From Nageia nagi (lineage: Eukaryota > Pinophyta), in assembly GCA_050084985.1 (NCBI GenBank), contig JBITNC010000002.1, positions 31,124,001 through 31,188,000 on the forward strand: a stretch of 64,000 nt of DNA, given 5' to 3'. The translations under genes were made by a program, and so were the position numbers. The notes below the pieces were generated by a model, which was not told the origin of the DNA, did no database searches, and was given only the letters and a program-made list of their open reading frames with translations. This document shows, piece after piece, positions 33,167-44,499 of the stretch. The number at the start of each line of letters is the position of its first letter. Within the stretch, counting starts at the first letter, position 1.

Positions 33167-33913
33167 TGTTAGAATTTGTAATGAAATATTGTGAATATCT
33201 AGACTCCTTGTAAATTCAATTAATCACTTAAAGGTATGTAGATACCTTAAGTGATTAATAGAATTCTTTAATATGTAGACTTTGACTTTACCAAAGTGGG
33301 TAGTTGGTAGGTTGAAGTTTGGTGATAAATTTAATGTAACCCTAACCTTACCCTTGGGTTAAAGGAAGGTTAGGGAGGTGCTCTCAACCTATAAATAGAG
33401 GGCCTCTCCTCATGTAAACATATCTAAGTTTTGAGTAAGATTACTCTACTTGGTTGTGTAGGAGAGAGCTAAAGAATAGTTGTAAGAGAGACATAGATTT
33501 GAGAATAAGAGAACTAGTTGTGGATGTACTCCCAAGGAGGGAGGAACCACATTATATTGATGTGTTATCTTGAGTGATTGTGTTATCTTGTGTACACTTG
33601 AGTTTCCTAGTCTAAGGTCCTAGAGGATTTGTTTAGATCTAGTTCAAATCCTTCAGAGGGCCTCTCCTCATGTAAACATATCTAAGTTTTGAGTAAGATT
33701 ACTCTACTTGGTTGTGTAGGAGAGAGCTAGAGAATAGTTGTAAGAGAGACATAGATTTGAGAATAAGAGAACTAGTTGTGGATGTACTCCCAAGGAGGGA
33801 GGAACCACATTATATTGATGTGTTATCTTGAGTGATTGTGTTATCTTGTGTACACTTGAGTTTCCTAGTCTAAGGTCCTAGAGGATTTGTTTAGATCTAG
33901 TTCAAATCCTTCA
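33167..33913 (+). mobile_element. Solo LTR of copia family B with a 258-bp internal duplication
   Basis: Starts TGTTAGAATTTGTAATG like the LTRs of element B and ends CCTTCA. The flanks are TGTAC (33162-33166) and ATTAC (33914-33918), an imperfect duplication at the break in the family-A LTR. The segment 33398-33655, from just after the TATA box to the LTR end, is repeated in tandem as 33656-33913 with one difference seen. Confidence 0.83.
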
Positions 33914-33932
33914 ATTACATTGGGTAAAAGGG

Positions 33933-33985
33933 TGATCCAAAGAGGGATTTTGGCCTATAAATAGAAGGCTCCCTCTTTGTGATCA
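33933..33985 (+). promoter_or_regulatory. LTR-A core promoter inside an inverted repeat
   Basis: TGATCCAAAGAGGGA (left) and TCCCTCTTTGTGATCA (right) pair almost perfectly around TATAAATAG at 33956-33964. The same arrangement is present in the other LTR-A copies that retain this region. TATAAATAG is a normal plant LTR TATA box; the hairpin role is unknown. Confidence 0.65.
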
Positions 33986-34216
33986 TACACCAATTTGTGG
34001 AGTAAAGTTATGCTATAGGATAGTATTTAGGAGATGAGATTAAGAGAATCGTAAGATATTCATGTTTGTAAATGAAGTGAGATCTAGTTAGTGGATGTAC
34101 TCCTAGTTGGAGGAACCACTTACATCTTGAGTTATTTTGTGATATTGTTTTTTGTGTTATCTAGATGTTAGTTTGAGATTTCATGCTTTAGTTATAGTGC
34201 AAATCCTTCATATTAA

Positions 34217-34860
34217 GCTTTGAAATGCATAATGAACATAATATTTAAAGGGAAACAATGTTAAAAATATGACCTCTTTATTAAGTTTAACTATTTATAA
34301 TGTTTGTTACATAGATTCAACGTATGCTATTCGTCATTAACCTATCTATCAATATCATCAATAATTAAACTTAGAATGACTATTACGTATTGTTATTTGA
34401 TTTACATTCCCCTTCATAAATATTCGTTGAGGTACCCGATTACTATTACAACCATAAAACATAAATACTTATCCTCCATTGGCGATTGCTTGTGCAAAAT
34501 TTGGTTTGCTATAATTATGATAAGAGATCTCCATAAATTTAGTTGACATAAGGAATGTTTGCCCATACCCTATAGTTTTGGCACATTAAAAATCCCTTGA
34601 ATAAACTCTAAGCTTATCATGCATGCAATCTCTATTAACAATGTATGGAATTCCAGCTAATGTATGTACTGATAAATCATTGCAACTATGATGCCATAAT
34701 TCTTCCTTCAATCTTGTATTAACGGTCAACTAACTCGCTTATGCCACTTGGAATTATCTTAGTTGTTGTTGACATGTGCACACACGCTTCAACTGCTATG
34801 TTTAAAGTCATAGGGTCTCGGGTGTTAAACAATATTTTGTTCTCCATATAGGTCTTACTT
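34217..34860. other. Unassigned AT-rich sequence
   Basis: No repeat or gene recognised. The 80-codon open frame at 34304-34546 has no feature I can interpret. Confidence 0.4.
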
Positions 34861-35230
34861 TATCTTTGCCTCGAGGTTTTTCTCACCATCATCTGATATC
34901 ATCACTCAAAAACATCGACCCCCGAAAAAAGAGTCTTCGTTGCACTTGTTCTCTAATTTTATCTCACACTCGAGGTTTCTCAAGCCCAATGCTGACATCA
35001 TCATTGAAAAATGTGGAGTCTAGAATAAGGATTCAATGTTGCAATCATATGTGGGTTTTGTCTCATACCCAAGGTTTTGCAAGCCTTATGTTGATGTCAC
35101 TACTTCAAAGTTTTGAGTCCTAAACAAAGTCAATGTTGCATTCATTTTTTATTTTGTCTCATCCTTGGGGTTTTTAAGGTTCGATGCTAATGTCATTCTT
35201 CAAAAATATTGGGTCCTAAACAAAGCCCAA
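34861..35230. repeat. Tandem repeat, unit about 95-105 bp, four copies
   Basis: Diverged units share TTTTGTCTCATACCCAAGGT, CAAGCC.ATGCTGATGTCATC and GAGTCCTAAACAAAGTCAAT-type blocks. The plus-strand frame at 34866-35123 runs through the repeat and is not taken as a gene. Confidence 0.75.
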
Positions 35231-37970
35231 TAGCTTACAAAATATTCTAAGTGTGGAAATTTTCTACTTAATTGGATCATGAATTTTGAACCTTTCTAGA
35301 CCCTATTCAAGGTCTCCATTGAAAATGAGATACCTTAAGTGATACAAAATGAGGAATGGAAAATTAAGAAGAGGGAATAGATAGATAGAATGGAATAAAG
35401 AAAATGGGAAAAGCAAGAAAGAAAAGGAATTCATGAGTGGAATATGGAAAATGGACGTAGACATCATACCTTATCAAAATAATGTTGCTTCACAACATTT
35501 TTGGCAGCTCCTGAGGGTTTTAGCCTGTTGAAGTAAAACCCAAGGTCTTATCTCCTCATAGCATTTGGAGTTGCTTATGAATATCAAAGTTACATTTTAC
35601 ATTTGACATGTTTCATTTTGGAGAACATAATGAAAAATAAACATTTAATCTATTCAAAATGAAAAAAGGTAAAAAATAAAAAGAACTTTTAGCATTTCTT
35701 TATGTTTAAACATTATTTACCCTATTTTTTTTACAATTAATCAAATGACATTTTATTCAATGTTTGACTTTCAAAAATAAATTGTAATCATTTTCAACAT
35801 CAAACTTCAAGGTATTTTTAAGTATGCTTGAATCAGACTTGATTTAATGTGGAAATATATTCATTGTTTATTTTTGTAGACTTTTAAAATATGCATACTT
35901 CCTTAAATTATCATTAGCACTAATTAATTACAATTATTGTTAATAACCCCAAATAAAGTTAAGTCCCTCATCCACTTAGCCTAATCCTTGGTCTCCTATG
36001 TGACCTTCCCCCTTGGCTAAAGCCCACTTGGACTCTAGCCTCACCTTAGCTACTTAGGTAGCACACTCCCCCATGCCTCTTAAATGCATGTAAGAGGTTA
36101 ATACCCATTCAACCTCATAATATGAATGAAAATTAACTTTCACCCACTCCTGTAAAAAGGTCTAACCACACACACTCCTCCATACACCTCCCCCATGCAC
36201 ACATAACCCTAGGAGGTTCCCACATCACCTCCAAGTGGGGAACCCTCTTAAGGCTATAAATACACCCTATTTGGAGGAGGGAAAAGAAAGTGAAGAATAG
36301 CAAAGTTATGTTGCTTATTTGATTTTAGAGCACTTGCCCTTTTTGCTCCCTCACCAACATTATAATGGCTTCCATGAAAGCTTCATTCCTCACTCACAAT
36401 ACACATCTTTTTGTGAATTACCCTTGATTTGGCGAGTGAAATCTCCTCTTACTTCCATTGAGACATCTTCGGACCACGATCATAACCTCAAAACTAGTTT
36501 TTTTATTCTTACAAGTCTAGATCTCTTTACTAAATTGGCTAACTGATTTTGGGGCAATATGAAATCGACCCATCAATTCTTGTGTCGATAATTTATGCAT
36601 TTCCAATTGATATATTCTATTAATCATCTTTGCAACATGTAAATATGATATTCTAACCATTTATATTCAATTCTAATTATTATTTTCTTCAACTTGTTTA
36701 GGACTTGAGCTTATCCCACCCATGAAGCTAGACTTTAGGGCAAGGCAAGCCCAAACCAAGTGGTTTAACTTGTTTTGGTGGGCATATATTAAGCATCAAT
36801 ATGAATGTTATTTATGGGTGCATGTTTTCTAGCTTACATTTTCGTAATCATAGTGGGACCATCTTTCAAGCTTGGTCCTTAAGTTTTTGTACTAGGAATT
36901 TTATTTTTAACTTCCACTAGAATTTCCTAAAGTCGTTTCTTTATTTTATTAGTGTGCCATGTTCTAACGCTAAAATGGCTTCCTTTCTTCTAAATTTTGT
37001 TATTGTCTTTCTAAATTCCAAAGGAACAAAGTTCATCTCATCCAATTTGCCTTTATAACCAAGAAATCACTTATTAAAAGAAAAAGCAAAAAAACTAATA
37101 CATCGATTTTTATAAAATCTTATGATCAAGAGTTAATCCATCAATTTCATTCTAACACGAACCATAATATAAAATCAATGGTCTCAACCATTGGATTTTG
37201 CCAAGAGTTTGAGTCCCACATTACACTTTGAATTCCTATTTATTTATTTTGTTGGCATCCAACCTAATCATTGTTTAGAAAATTTGATGTACTCTCTGTT
37301 CTCTACAGGTTCTTCCTAAGCTCTCAAACACCAAGAATCAATAACATGTGCCTCTATAAACCCAACTTGGCCAAAAACCATAGATTGTAGAATTAATTCA
37401 TTAGTATGATGTAGAAGTCATATAGTATAGAACTGTAGAATTGATTTTGACCTTACATAAAATAACCAAAACACAGATGATATAGAGTCTAGACTAACAA
37501 ATTTTTGAACCAGTAATCCCAAGGTTGTATTCCTTATCTTGTTCTTTATTTAATGCATTTTCTAACTTACATTTTCTATATTTGTACTTAGATTAATTTT
37601 GTTTATTTGATAGATTAGAGCTCACTAAATAAGAAGTCTAATGGCTGGTCTTGAGGACCAAAGATGTGCTAGTGGCTTCTTAAAATAAATGACCCTTTGT
37701 ACTTGTTGTGTTAACTAGGAATATTTTTAAACAATTAAAAATACTCAATCCTTTTGTGTTAAAAAATGACCTTAAGGATCAAAACCAAACTTGATTTCTT
37801 GGCCTAACGAACTACACACACACATCACAACCTTTCCTTGTTAGCCAAAACCATGTATGCTCTCCATTTGAACCTTGGGCTGATCCTAGGAATCAAAAGC
37901 GATTCAGGTTTGCCAAAGGAGAAGAACTTCCCTCTTTCTTTTCTTTATAGTTCAAATTAGTTTGTCGCTT
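35231..37970. other. Unassigned sequence with a possible LTR-like promoter
   Basis: Mostly AT-rich. At 35950-36320 the sequence becomes C-rich and contains GGCTATAAATACACCCTATT (TATAAATA at 36255-36262) followed by GGAGGAGGGAAAAG, which resembles the U3/TATA region of a plant LTR. I found no matching second LTR, primer site or coding region in the window. The open frame at 36319-36546 has no recognisable domain. Confidence 0.3.
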
Positions 37971-37974
37971 TCTA

Positions 37975-38470
37975 GGAGTAAATCGTTATTTCATTTCCTA
38001 GGCTAACATTTTCTTTTCACATATTAGTTAGAAAACTTATCATTTCCTAAGTTAACATTTGCATTTCATATATTAGTTAGGAAAATTATCATTTCATTTC
38101 CTAGGTTAACATTTGCATTTCATATATTAATTAGGAAAATTATCATTTCATTTGCTAGGTTGAAAATTATTTTGTTGCATATTAGTTAAGGAATTTGTCA
38201 TTTCATTTTATAGATTATAATTTATTTTTTCCCATATTAGTTAGGAAAATTGTCATTTTATTTTTTAAGTTCAAATTTACTTTTTCATATATTAGTTAAG
38301 GAAATCGTCATTTCATTTTCTAGATTAAAATTTTCTTTTTTACATATTAGATAGGAAATTTGTCATTTCATTTTTCTAGGTTATTATTTTCTTTTTTTCA
38401 TATTAGTTACAAAAATTGTCATTTCATTTTCTAGATTAAAAATGTCATTCCATTTATTAGGTTAAATAAA
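37975..38470. repeat. Minisatellite, unit about 57-60 bp, about eight copies
   Basis: Repeated units of the form TTTCTAGGTTAACATTTGCA then TTTCATATATTAGTTAGGAA and AATTATCATTTCA. Copies diverge progressively and include internal deletions. Non-coding. Confidence 0.85.
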
Positions 38471-41090
38471 TAACTTCAATTGTTCATAATCAAAAAAGTA
38501 TTATATCATTGAAAAGGTGTTGAAAAGATTTTTCTTATAGTGTATAGAACACACCGAATGGAATTGTGAAACAAGAAATATAACCCTCAAAAATCAACAC
38601 TTCAATATAAAATTTGGATTGTTTAAAACAAAACAAAAAATACAACAAAATACCTAAATGGGATATGAAATGCTAAAAATAATTTGAAATATTGATGGCT
38701 CATGGTAAATGAAGGCATCAAATGTAATAAAATAAAAAGGGAAAAATCAATATAATGATAAAGAAACGAAAGGTGTAAAGATCAAACAATATACATGAAC
38801 AATTTTTAGTTGAATTCAAAACTATGTGGAAAATGAAAAGTTAGAGAACAAAGATGAAAAGCTAGAATGGACAAATGAACAATCATGAAACGAATGGATG
38901 ATACGAAGATTATTTAAACCAATTTTGTAACATGATGAAGGTTAATGTAGCATAGATGGGACATAATTCCATAATAGGTCTAGGGCATCAAAGGTTTAAT
39001 TATATATCTTAGGTAACCCCATTGTTATGATTTCATAATGCAATAAACTCCATCTTGGAATTGTCCTCTTTTGAGATGAACTATTGCAATTATTTTAGCA
39101 TTAATACAATTATGTCATGCTTTGATTTCAAGCTAGAAGTATTTCAAGATTATCAATCTTTTATGTTATTTATATAGGTTGCACTTGTAAATTTTTTAGT
39201 TTCTTTGTTTTGAGATTTTTACAATCTTTTAAAAATTGTGATCCTTGAAGCTAGCTCACTATATGCACATTCTTATGTTGTAACCATATTTAAATTACGT
39301 TGCATTCAACACTAATAGAACCAAAAGAAAACTTCCTATCAATTCCAAATGAGTTACCTTAGACAATGCATGGCTTGCATTTTATTATAATTTTTTTATC
39401 CCTACTTTTTGCATTTTTTTAAAAACTATGTTAGAATAGAATTTTACTTTGTTGTGTACATCCTTGTTCATTTGCATTCTTTGAAGATAAAATTAGAAAG
39501 ATCATGAGGGATTTAACTTCAAATTTGATATACACTTCCAATTCCTTGCATTTATTGAAGATAGTTACATTTTGTCTTCTAAGTATTTTCCATCAATGAC
39601 TCTAAAATTGCTTTAAGTGTGACATCTTTTACCTTTTGACCTTTATTGCTAATCTTTCACATAGACCTTGGGGTGACCAATCCTTTTATAAAGAGAGTAG
39701 TAACTACTACTCATTTAAATGTGGATGGTCATGTCATTGATTAATCTATCAATTGCAACTTATCGTAGATTTATCAAGGTAAAAACAAATAATCACCATC
39801 AACATAACACTTCTAAAGTCATTAGGTACCATGGTTTGCTTCCAATTCTTAATCTCCAATGATTAGAAAAATGGCTTGATAAACCTGGAATTAGTTGTGT
39901 AACTAGTTCCAAACTTACAACTTACTTTTTACATGATGTTTGTCTTGATGAATGCTGTAGTGAACTTAGATTAAGTTACTTTGTTTTTTTCAAAAATCTC
40001 TCCTTGAGAGGCAACTTAGCAAAGAAATTATCATGAATGGCGACTCGTAAAAAAAATTATCATCTACTAGGCAACTTATGATTATGAAATAATTTTCCAA
40101 TTTCAATTCTTTAAAGTGATGAATGTTTTTAGAGATTTTGATATTTTAGATTGTGTTATTTTATTATTGCATGTATTAATGACATGGAAGGTGATATGAA
40201 GAGCTATGCGAGTAATAATGTGGATTATGTGATGTAGAATGTCACATTAAATATTAATGTGATATTTAATATTATGGTGACATTAAATGCAAACAAATAT
40301 GTATATTAGATGTTTAATTTTAATATCTACATGAATAACATGTGAAACAATAATTGAAACCTCGACATTAACCTTTTGTAAGAGGGACCTACTTTGATGA
40401 ATAGAATCTTTTTTATGTTAACAAACTTTGTTAAGTTAAGAACAAAATTGAAAATACCTTGAATGGTGGATGAAATGATATACATAAACAAGATGATATA
40501 AATTAAAGTAAAAATGAACATTGAATTGATTTAACATATCAAAGAGATGAAATAATTGTCTTTTTAAATCTAAAATTTAAACAAAATAAAAACATCTGTT
40601 TGTAGGAAAACTACATAACAAATTAAGTGAAGAATAGGATCAAACCTATGAAGTAAAATCAAATTAAAAAAATAAGCTTAAATATTATAAATGATGTAAA
40701 AAAAATGAAAGTTGATCAATTAAAAAGTTAATCGTATTTTGTGAAAAGGTTAGCGGAATTGGTGGATTATCAATTTTAGCATGAATAAGTTAGTGGAATT
40801 GGTAGATCAAAGATAGCTAAAACTCTTAGTTAAAATGTGAAGATCCATTCAAATATCATGACATCTAACAAATGAACATAATTGCAAATCCTCCTAATAA
40901 TAATAGGTACATACAAAACATCCAAATGAAGGGGGCATAATAGATGACAACTTAATTTAAGAAAATTCGACTTCTATTAAATAAATAAAAAATTATCTTA
41001 TGTTAGCGATCCAAATATTAAATTTTGATAAACTACCCATAGAAATCGACAACTATATACCTGAAATCACATGGAAAAGTAGTCAATAGT
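38471..41090. other. AT-rich intergenic sequence, nothing recognised
   Basis: No coding, RNA or repeat feature is supported. A short imperfect repeat (CTTGAGAGGCAACTTAGCAA, then AAAATTATCAT..TAGGCAACTTATG) is near 40005-40080. Confidence 0.4.
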
Positions 41091-41094
41091 CAGA

Positions 41095-41601
41095 TTGAAT
41101 ACCTCATCTGTTCATACGTCAGCCATGGCAAAAATTGGAAAATTTCTTCAGATCTCTCTAACCCAGAAGCTCTGGAATCCGAATCGCACCATTTTCGTTA
41201 ATAGAAAGCTCAAAAATCGTTGCCGCCTACAAAACGTGGTCAACATTAATGACTTCACACCAACGCTGTCGACTTCCATGGAAAAAAATTCCACCTTCTC
41301 AGAAGCTTGCTACTTCTTTCAAACACCTCCTGTCACTTTTCTTCGCTGCCCTTTCTCTCCCAATTCTTTTAATGATTTTCCAACTGGTTTTCGACTGGAT
41401 CGCCCTACGCAATTTCCCACACATTTCCGCCCTTCAATGCGTACGCCGACGGGCGCCGACGACGTCCTCAGTGGTTGGTTATGCGACTTTTAAAACCAAT
41501 CTCCCTCCCCATTTCTCTTCAACTCCTTTCGGAAAGACTCTGAAAGTGTTAAGGTTTGCGATTTTAGGGTTTGAGTGAGGGTTTCGACTAGGGTTTTCTT
41601 A
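41095..41601 (+). promoter_or_regulatory. GC- and CpG-richer 5' flank of the EF-hand gene
   Basis: Composition changes abruptly from very AT-rich to mixed. There are many CpG sites around 41440-41475 (GTACGCCGACGGGCGCCGAC), whereas the surrounding transposons are CpG-poor. It probably holds the promoter and 5' untranslated region of the gene at 41602. I could not place a TATA box. Overlapping open frames at 41095-41493 and 41249-41578 are not recognisable proteins. Confidence 0.5.
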
Positions 41602-41955
41602 ATGGCGGAGTTCGAGGATTTCTTGCCAACGATGGCCGAGAAGATGGGGGAGCGCGATTTTATGGCAGAATTGTGTAACGGATTTCGTCTTCTGGCGGAT
41701 CCGCAGTTGGGTGTAATTACTTTGGAAAGTCTCAGACGAAATTCTGCCATTCTCGGGGTGGATTGCTTGACGGAATCGGAGCTTAAGGCGATGGTGCGCG
41801 AGGGAGATTTGGACGGCGATGGTGCCCTCAATCAGTACGAGTTCTGCGTGTTGATGATAATAATGAGCCCTGATTTAATGGGTGAAGCGCAGAAATGGCT
41901 GGAAGGAGCCCTCCTCCATGAATTGGAAAAAAGCTTCACCGTAGTTGAACAGTGA
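41602..41955 (+). CDS. Single EF-hand calcium-binding protein, KIC/PBP1-like
   Basis: This 117-residue intronless frame starts at the ATG in CTTAATGGCGGAG. A GTG nine codons earlier is in frame but not a credible start. It has one canonical EF-hand loop, DLDGDGALNQYE at residues 69-80, with acidic or polar ligands at loop positions 1, 3, 5, 9 and 12. The N-terminal part (ELCNGFRLLADPQLGVITLE, about 24-43) and the tail (MSPDLMGEAQKWLEGAL, about 88-104) match the layout of KIC and PINOID-binding protein 1, which are small plant proteins with one EF-hand. KIC regulates a kinesin-like calmodulin-binding protein; PBP1 binds the PINOID kinase in auxin responses. Which paralogue this is cannot be told. 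It is the only intact host-type gene found, and is likely cytosolic because no signal peptide is visible. Confidence 0.85.
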   Translation: MAEFEDFLPTMAEKMGERDFMAELCNGFRLLADPQLGVITLESLRRNSAILGVDCLTESELKAMVREGDLDGDGALNQYEFCVLMIIMSPDLMGEAQKWLEGALLHELEKSFTVVEQ

Positions 41956-41961
41956 AATAAA
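41956..41961 (+). terminator. Possible polyadenylation signal of the EF-hand gene
   Basis: AATAAA begins directly after the TGA (TGAAATAAATTTG), and a second lies near 42009. Being so close to the stop, the later one or a less canonical signal may be the one used. Confidence 0.35.
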
Positions 41962-42396
41962 TTTGTAGGCTCTTTTCCATGGATTTTGTTTAAATACAAA
42001 TATCTTATAAATAAATTTACTTTGAATATATTATTTTATTCCTTTAAAATATTGTAATTTTTTTTTAATTTGTTTAAACTGAGTGTTATGATGAAGGGTA
42101 TTCATTCATCAAAATTCATCTAGTCGTTATCTACTACAATTTGATAGGATTTTTGGTACTTTTCAATTTTTCAAGGTTTTGTCGATATCTATCATCAATT
42201 TATAGAATTTTTGGTATGTTTCAATTTTTAAGGGCATAGAGTTTTGAAGTTTAACCTCCTATATCCATGAACTTTGAACTACACATATTTTCAACTCCCT
42301 TTATCTTTCAATTCATAAAATATTGTAGTTTTGATTTGAATATATTTAAAATAATTTTAAAATAAAAATTTTATGGAGTAGGAGAGATTTAAAATT

Positions 42397-42501
42397 ATGT
42401 TTTTTAAAATGGATGTGAGTGATTGTGGTCAATTGTCCTTGGAAGAAGTCATGTTCTTCTTAAAATATCTAAGTATCGTTCAATGTTTTTCTTTTTTATA
42501 A
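42397..42501 (+). pseudogene. EF-hand-like remnant downstream of the EF-hand gene
   Basis: A 34-codon frame reads MFFKMDVSDCGQLSLEEVMF then FLKYL. DVSDCGQLSLEE has the EF-hand spacing: D at 1, S at 3, Gly at 6, hydrophobic at 8, Ser at 9 and Glu at 12, with flanking helix-like residues. It lies 440 bp beyond the KIC-like gene on the same strand. It may be the relic of a tandem duplicate or of another calcium-binding gene, or a chance match; it is too short to decide. Confidence 0.3.
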
Positions 42502-42724
42502 TAAGGGTAAATTATATTATCGAAACGTAGGATTTTAATTGAAATCCCAAAAATCGATCGTCATAAAATTGATTTCTATGTCTAGAAACAGCTACTAAGC
42601 TATACTTGGTGGTGGTCAAAAAGATACTAAGCAGAATCTGAAACACAATCAAGACTTGGCTAGATTACATACCAAACTATTATCAAACTACTACAGATTA
42701 TAATATCAAAACTACACTATAGGA

Positions 42725-43570
42725 TTATTTGGCATAGGTCTTCTTCACCTCTTTCTTCAAAGGGGCCACTTTCTTTTTCATCTTCTTTGCTTATGCTTTG
42801 GTCTGGACCTTGAATTAAAGAACAAAGGAATTCGATTCAAGGACATGTCGATCTATTGGAACCTAGGCCAGGGGTTTGATGTTTAAGGGCTTAGTGGCTT
42901 TCTCCTTCTTTGTCGATCTATGAATCTCCTCACCAGCCCTCTTCTTAGGTAAGATGTCCTTGTTCTTTAGTTGAGTTTCACTTACAGTCTTACTGGGCTC
43001 AGGATGATCCTGAATAAGGGTAAGGGTATCTTGAGGAATTCCTCCGAGCTTATCTTCTTAAGGCCAAATTATGAGTGCAGATTCATCTACCATGCTTTCA
43101 CTTTAACTCTTTTCTATGACTGGAGACTTCAAATGGTCAGGGCTATCTTTCACCTCCGCTCCTTCCTCCTTTGCTTCCTTTTAATTCTCCACATACATTG
43201 TTTGTTTACTTGTCGGCTTACCTTTATGACTAACTTTGGGAATTGGGGAACTAGGTTTCGGGATCACCTAGGTAGTCTACTTAGGTGACTTTGTTGGTCT
43301 TTCAGGGTTGCTTAAAGTTGGACCTGAGGTCTCGATCCCAATAGGAAAGGGAGGTTGAATATTCTCCTCAAGCAGAACCGGTACCAAGGGAGGCTTATCA
43401 AAATGGCCTTCATCTTGAATATCAACAATCTTAACCCCTTCAGAGCTTATATTCTCTTTCATACCCTTAGATTTTTGGGATCGAGTTACCATTCTTCGAT
43501 TTCTCTGAGGGGTTGGTGTTGACTTCTTATTTGGGGATACTCTAGATTTTTGGGTGGTTTGGCTTTTTCA
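42725..43570 (-). pseudogene. Lysine-rich protein relic of unknown family, one frame with eight internal stops
   Basis: On the minus strand a single frame from about 43570 to the stop at 42725-42727 stays protein-like throughout. It reads PNKKSTPTPQRNRRMVTRSQ, KIVDIQDEGHFDKPPLVPVL, IPQDTLTLIQDHPEPSKTV, KKRAGEEIHRSTKKEKATKP and the end KKKVAPLKKEVKKTYAK. Within 256 codons after the Met at 43490-43492 I count eight internal TAA/TAG stops and no frameshift. Low complexity with many Lys, Ser and Pro suggests a disordered, possibly nucleic-acid-binding protein such as a LINE ORF1 or a gag. I do not recognise the family. No RT is next to it. Confidence 0.5.
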
Positions 43571-44499
43571 GCCATTTTGCTCTTCTATTTGTCAGGGTTC
43601 TCCTGTCATTCCTCGCTTTTAGCTGGACTTAGGGAGGTCTAAGATTCCACCCTACTACTCTTCTTCTTCTCCTTACTTGATTTTACAAGGGACTCCTTGC
43701 CCAAAATCTCCCCTTCAATTCAATGTTTTTCTTTATATGAGAAACAATCATTCAAATACTTAATCGATATATATTTTACTTTTGGACAAACTTTGATAGA
43801 TTATATAAACCAATGGGTTTAAAAGGATGTTAAAAGACATTTATCTATTTGTAATGTTGGATTTCAACATGGTATCAATTAAGTGATTATTTTATGAAGA
43901 GTTCTTTTATCTTATTTGTAGTTATTGTCAAAAAAATTAAATTCATAATGGTTTTAGGGGATGGAAATAAGAAATATACAAAAATTACTACCTCAATTAT
44001 GTATCAAAAATCATTGGTATATGAGACAATTTAAATGTAGGAAATTTTGAATTCAAAGATGTATTTTGCACATGAAAGGATTTTACCATTATGTAACAAA
44101 ACAAGGGTGTTTTAAGTTAAATAAGCAATAAAACGATATCAAATTTTAACATAAATTTTTCGAAAGCCTTCATAGATCAACTTGGGATTATCAAGTAGGG
44201 TTAGAAAATTAAGAAAAAAAAAGTTTTATGATTAAATCATAATATGATTTATCCCAAATGGCATTATTTTGCATTATTTTAAATGAATTTTTTACGATAA
44301 AATAACTTTTCTAGATGAATTTTGCATTATTTTCAATGAATTTATTTTATTTTATATTAATTATATTTGCAAATATTCATCATCTTTGGTTGCCTTTCTA
44401 GGAAGCCTAATGGTGAAGGAATGTTAATAGATCCTCATAGTGGAGAAACATGAGATACTATGAGATGAATTCAACCTAACATTCAACATTTCATAAGTT
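43571..44499. other. AT-rich sequence, nothing clear
   Basis: The first 150 bp may continue the lysine-rich relic in another frame (MAEKAKPPKN on the minus strand near 43580). The rest shows no supported feature. Confidence 0.35.

Larger units (their letters stand above)
32982..34211 (+). mobile_element. Solo LTR of copia family A, with a nested family-B LTR
   Basis: Starts TGTTGGAATGTATAATG at 32982 and ends AAATCCTTCA at 34211. Flanking TATTA at 32977-32981 and 34212-34216 is a perfect 5-bp target duplication. No internal copia sequence remains, so this is a solo LTR left by LTR-LTR recombination. It is interrupted at 33167-33913 by a family-B solo LTR. Confidence 0.88.

Noticed and set aside
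36319-36546. 75-codon plus-strand frame after a TATAAATA box
   Set aside because: No domain or homology I recognise. The TATA context looks like an LTR promoter, but no second LTR was found, so neither a gene nor an element is claimed.
37975-38470. Regular short repeats considered as a CRISPR array
   Set aside because: Units are contiguous and diverged with no unique spacers, the genome is a plant nuclear one, and no cas genes are present. It is a minisatellite.
41095-41493. 132-codon plus-strand frame upstream of the EF-hand gene
   Set aside because: No recognisable domain. It overlaps a second open frame in another phase and probably lies in the promoter or 5' UTR; GC-richer DNA has fewer stops by chance.
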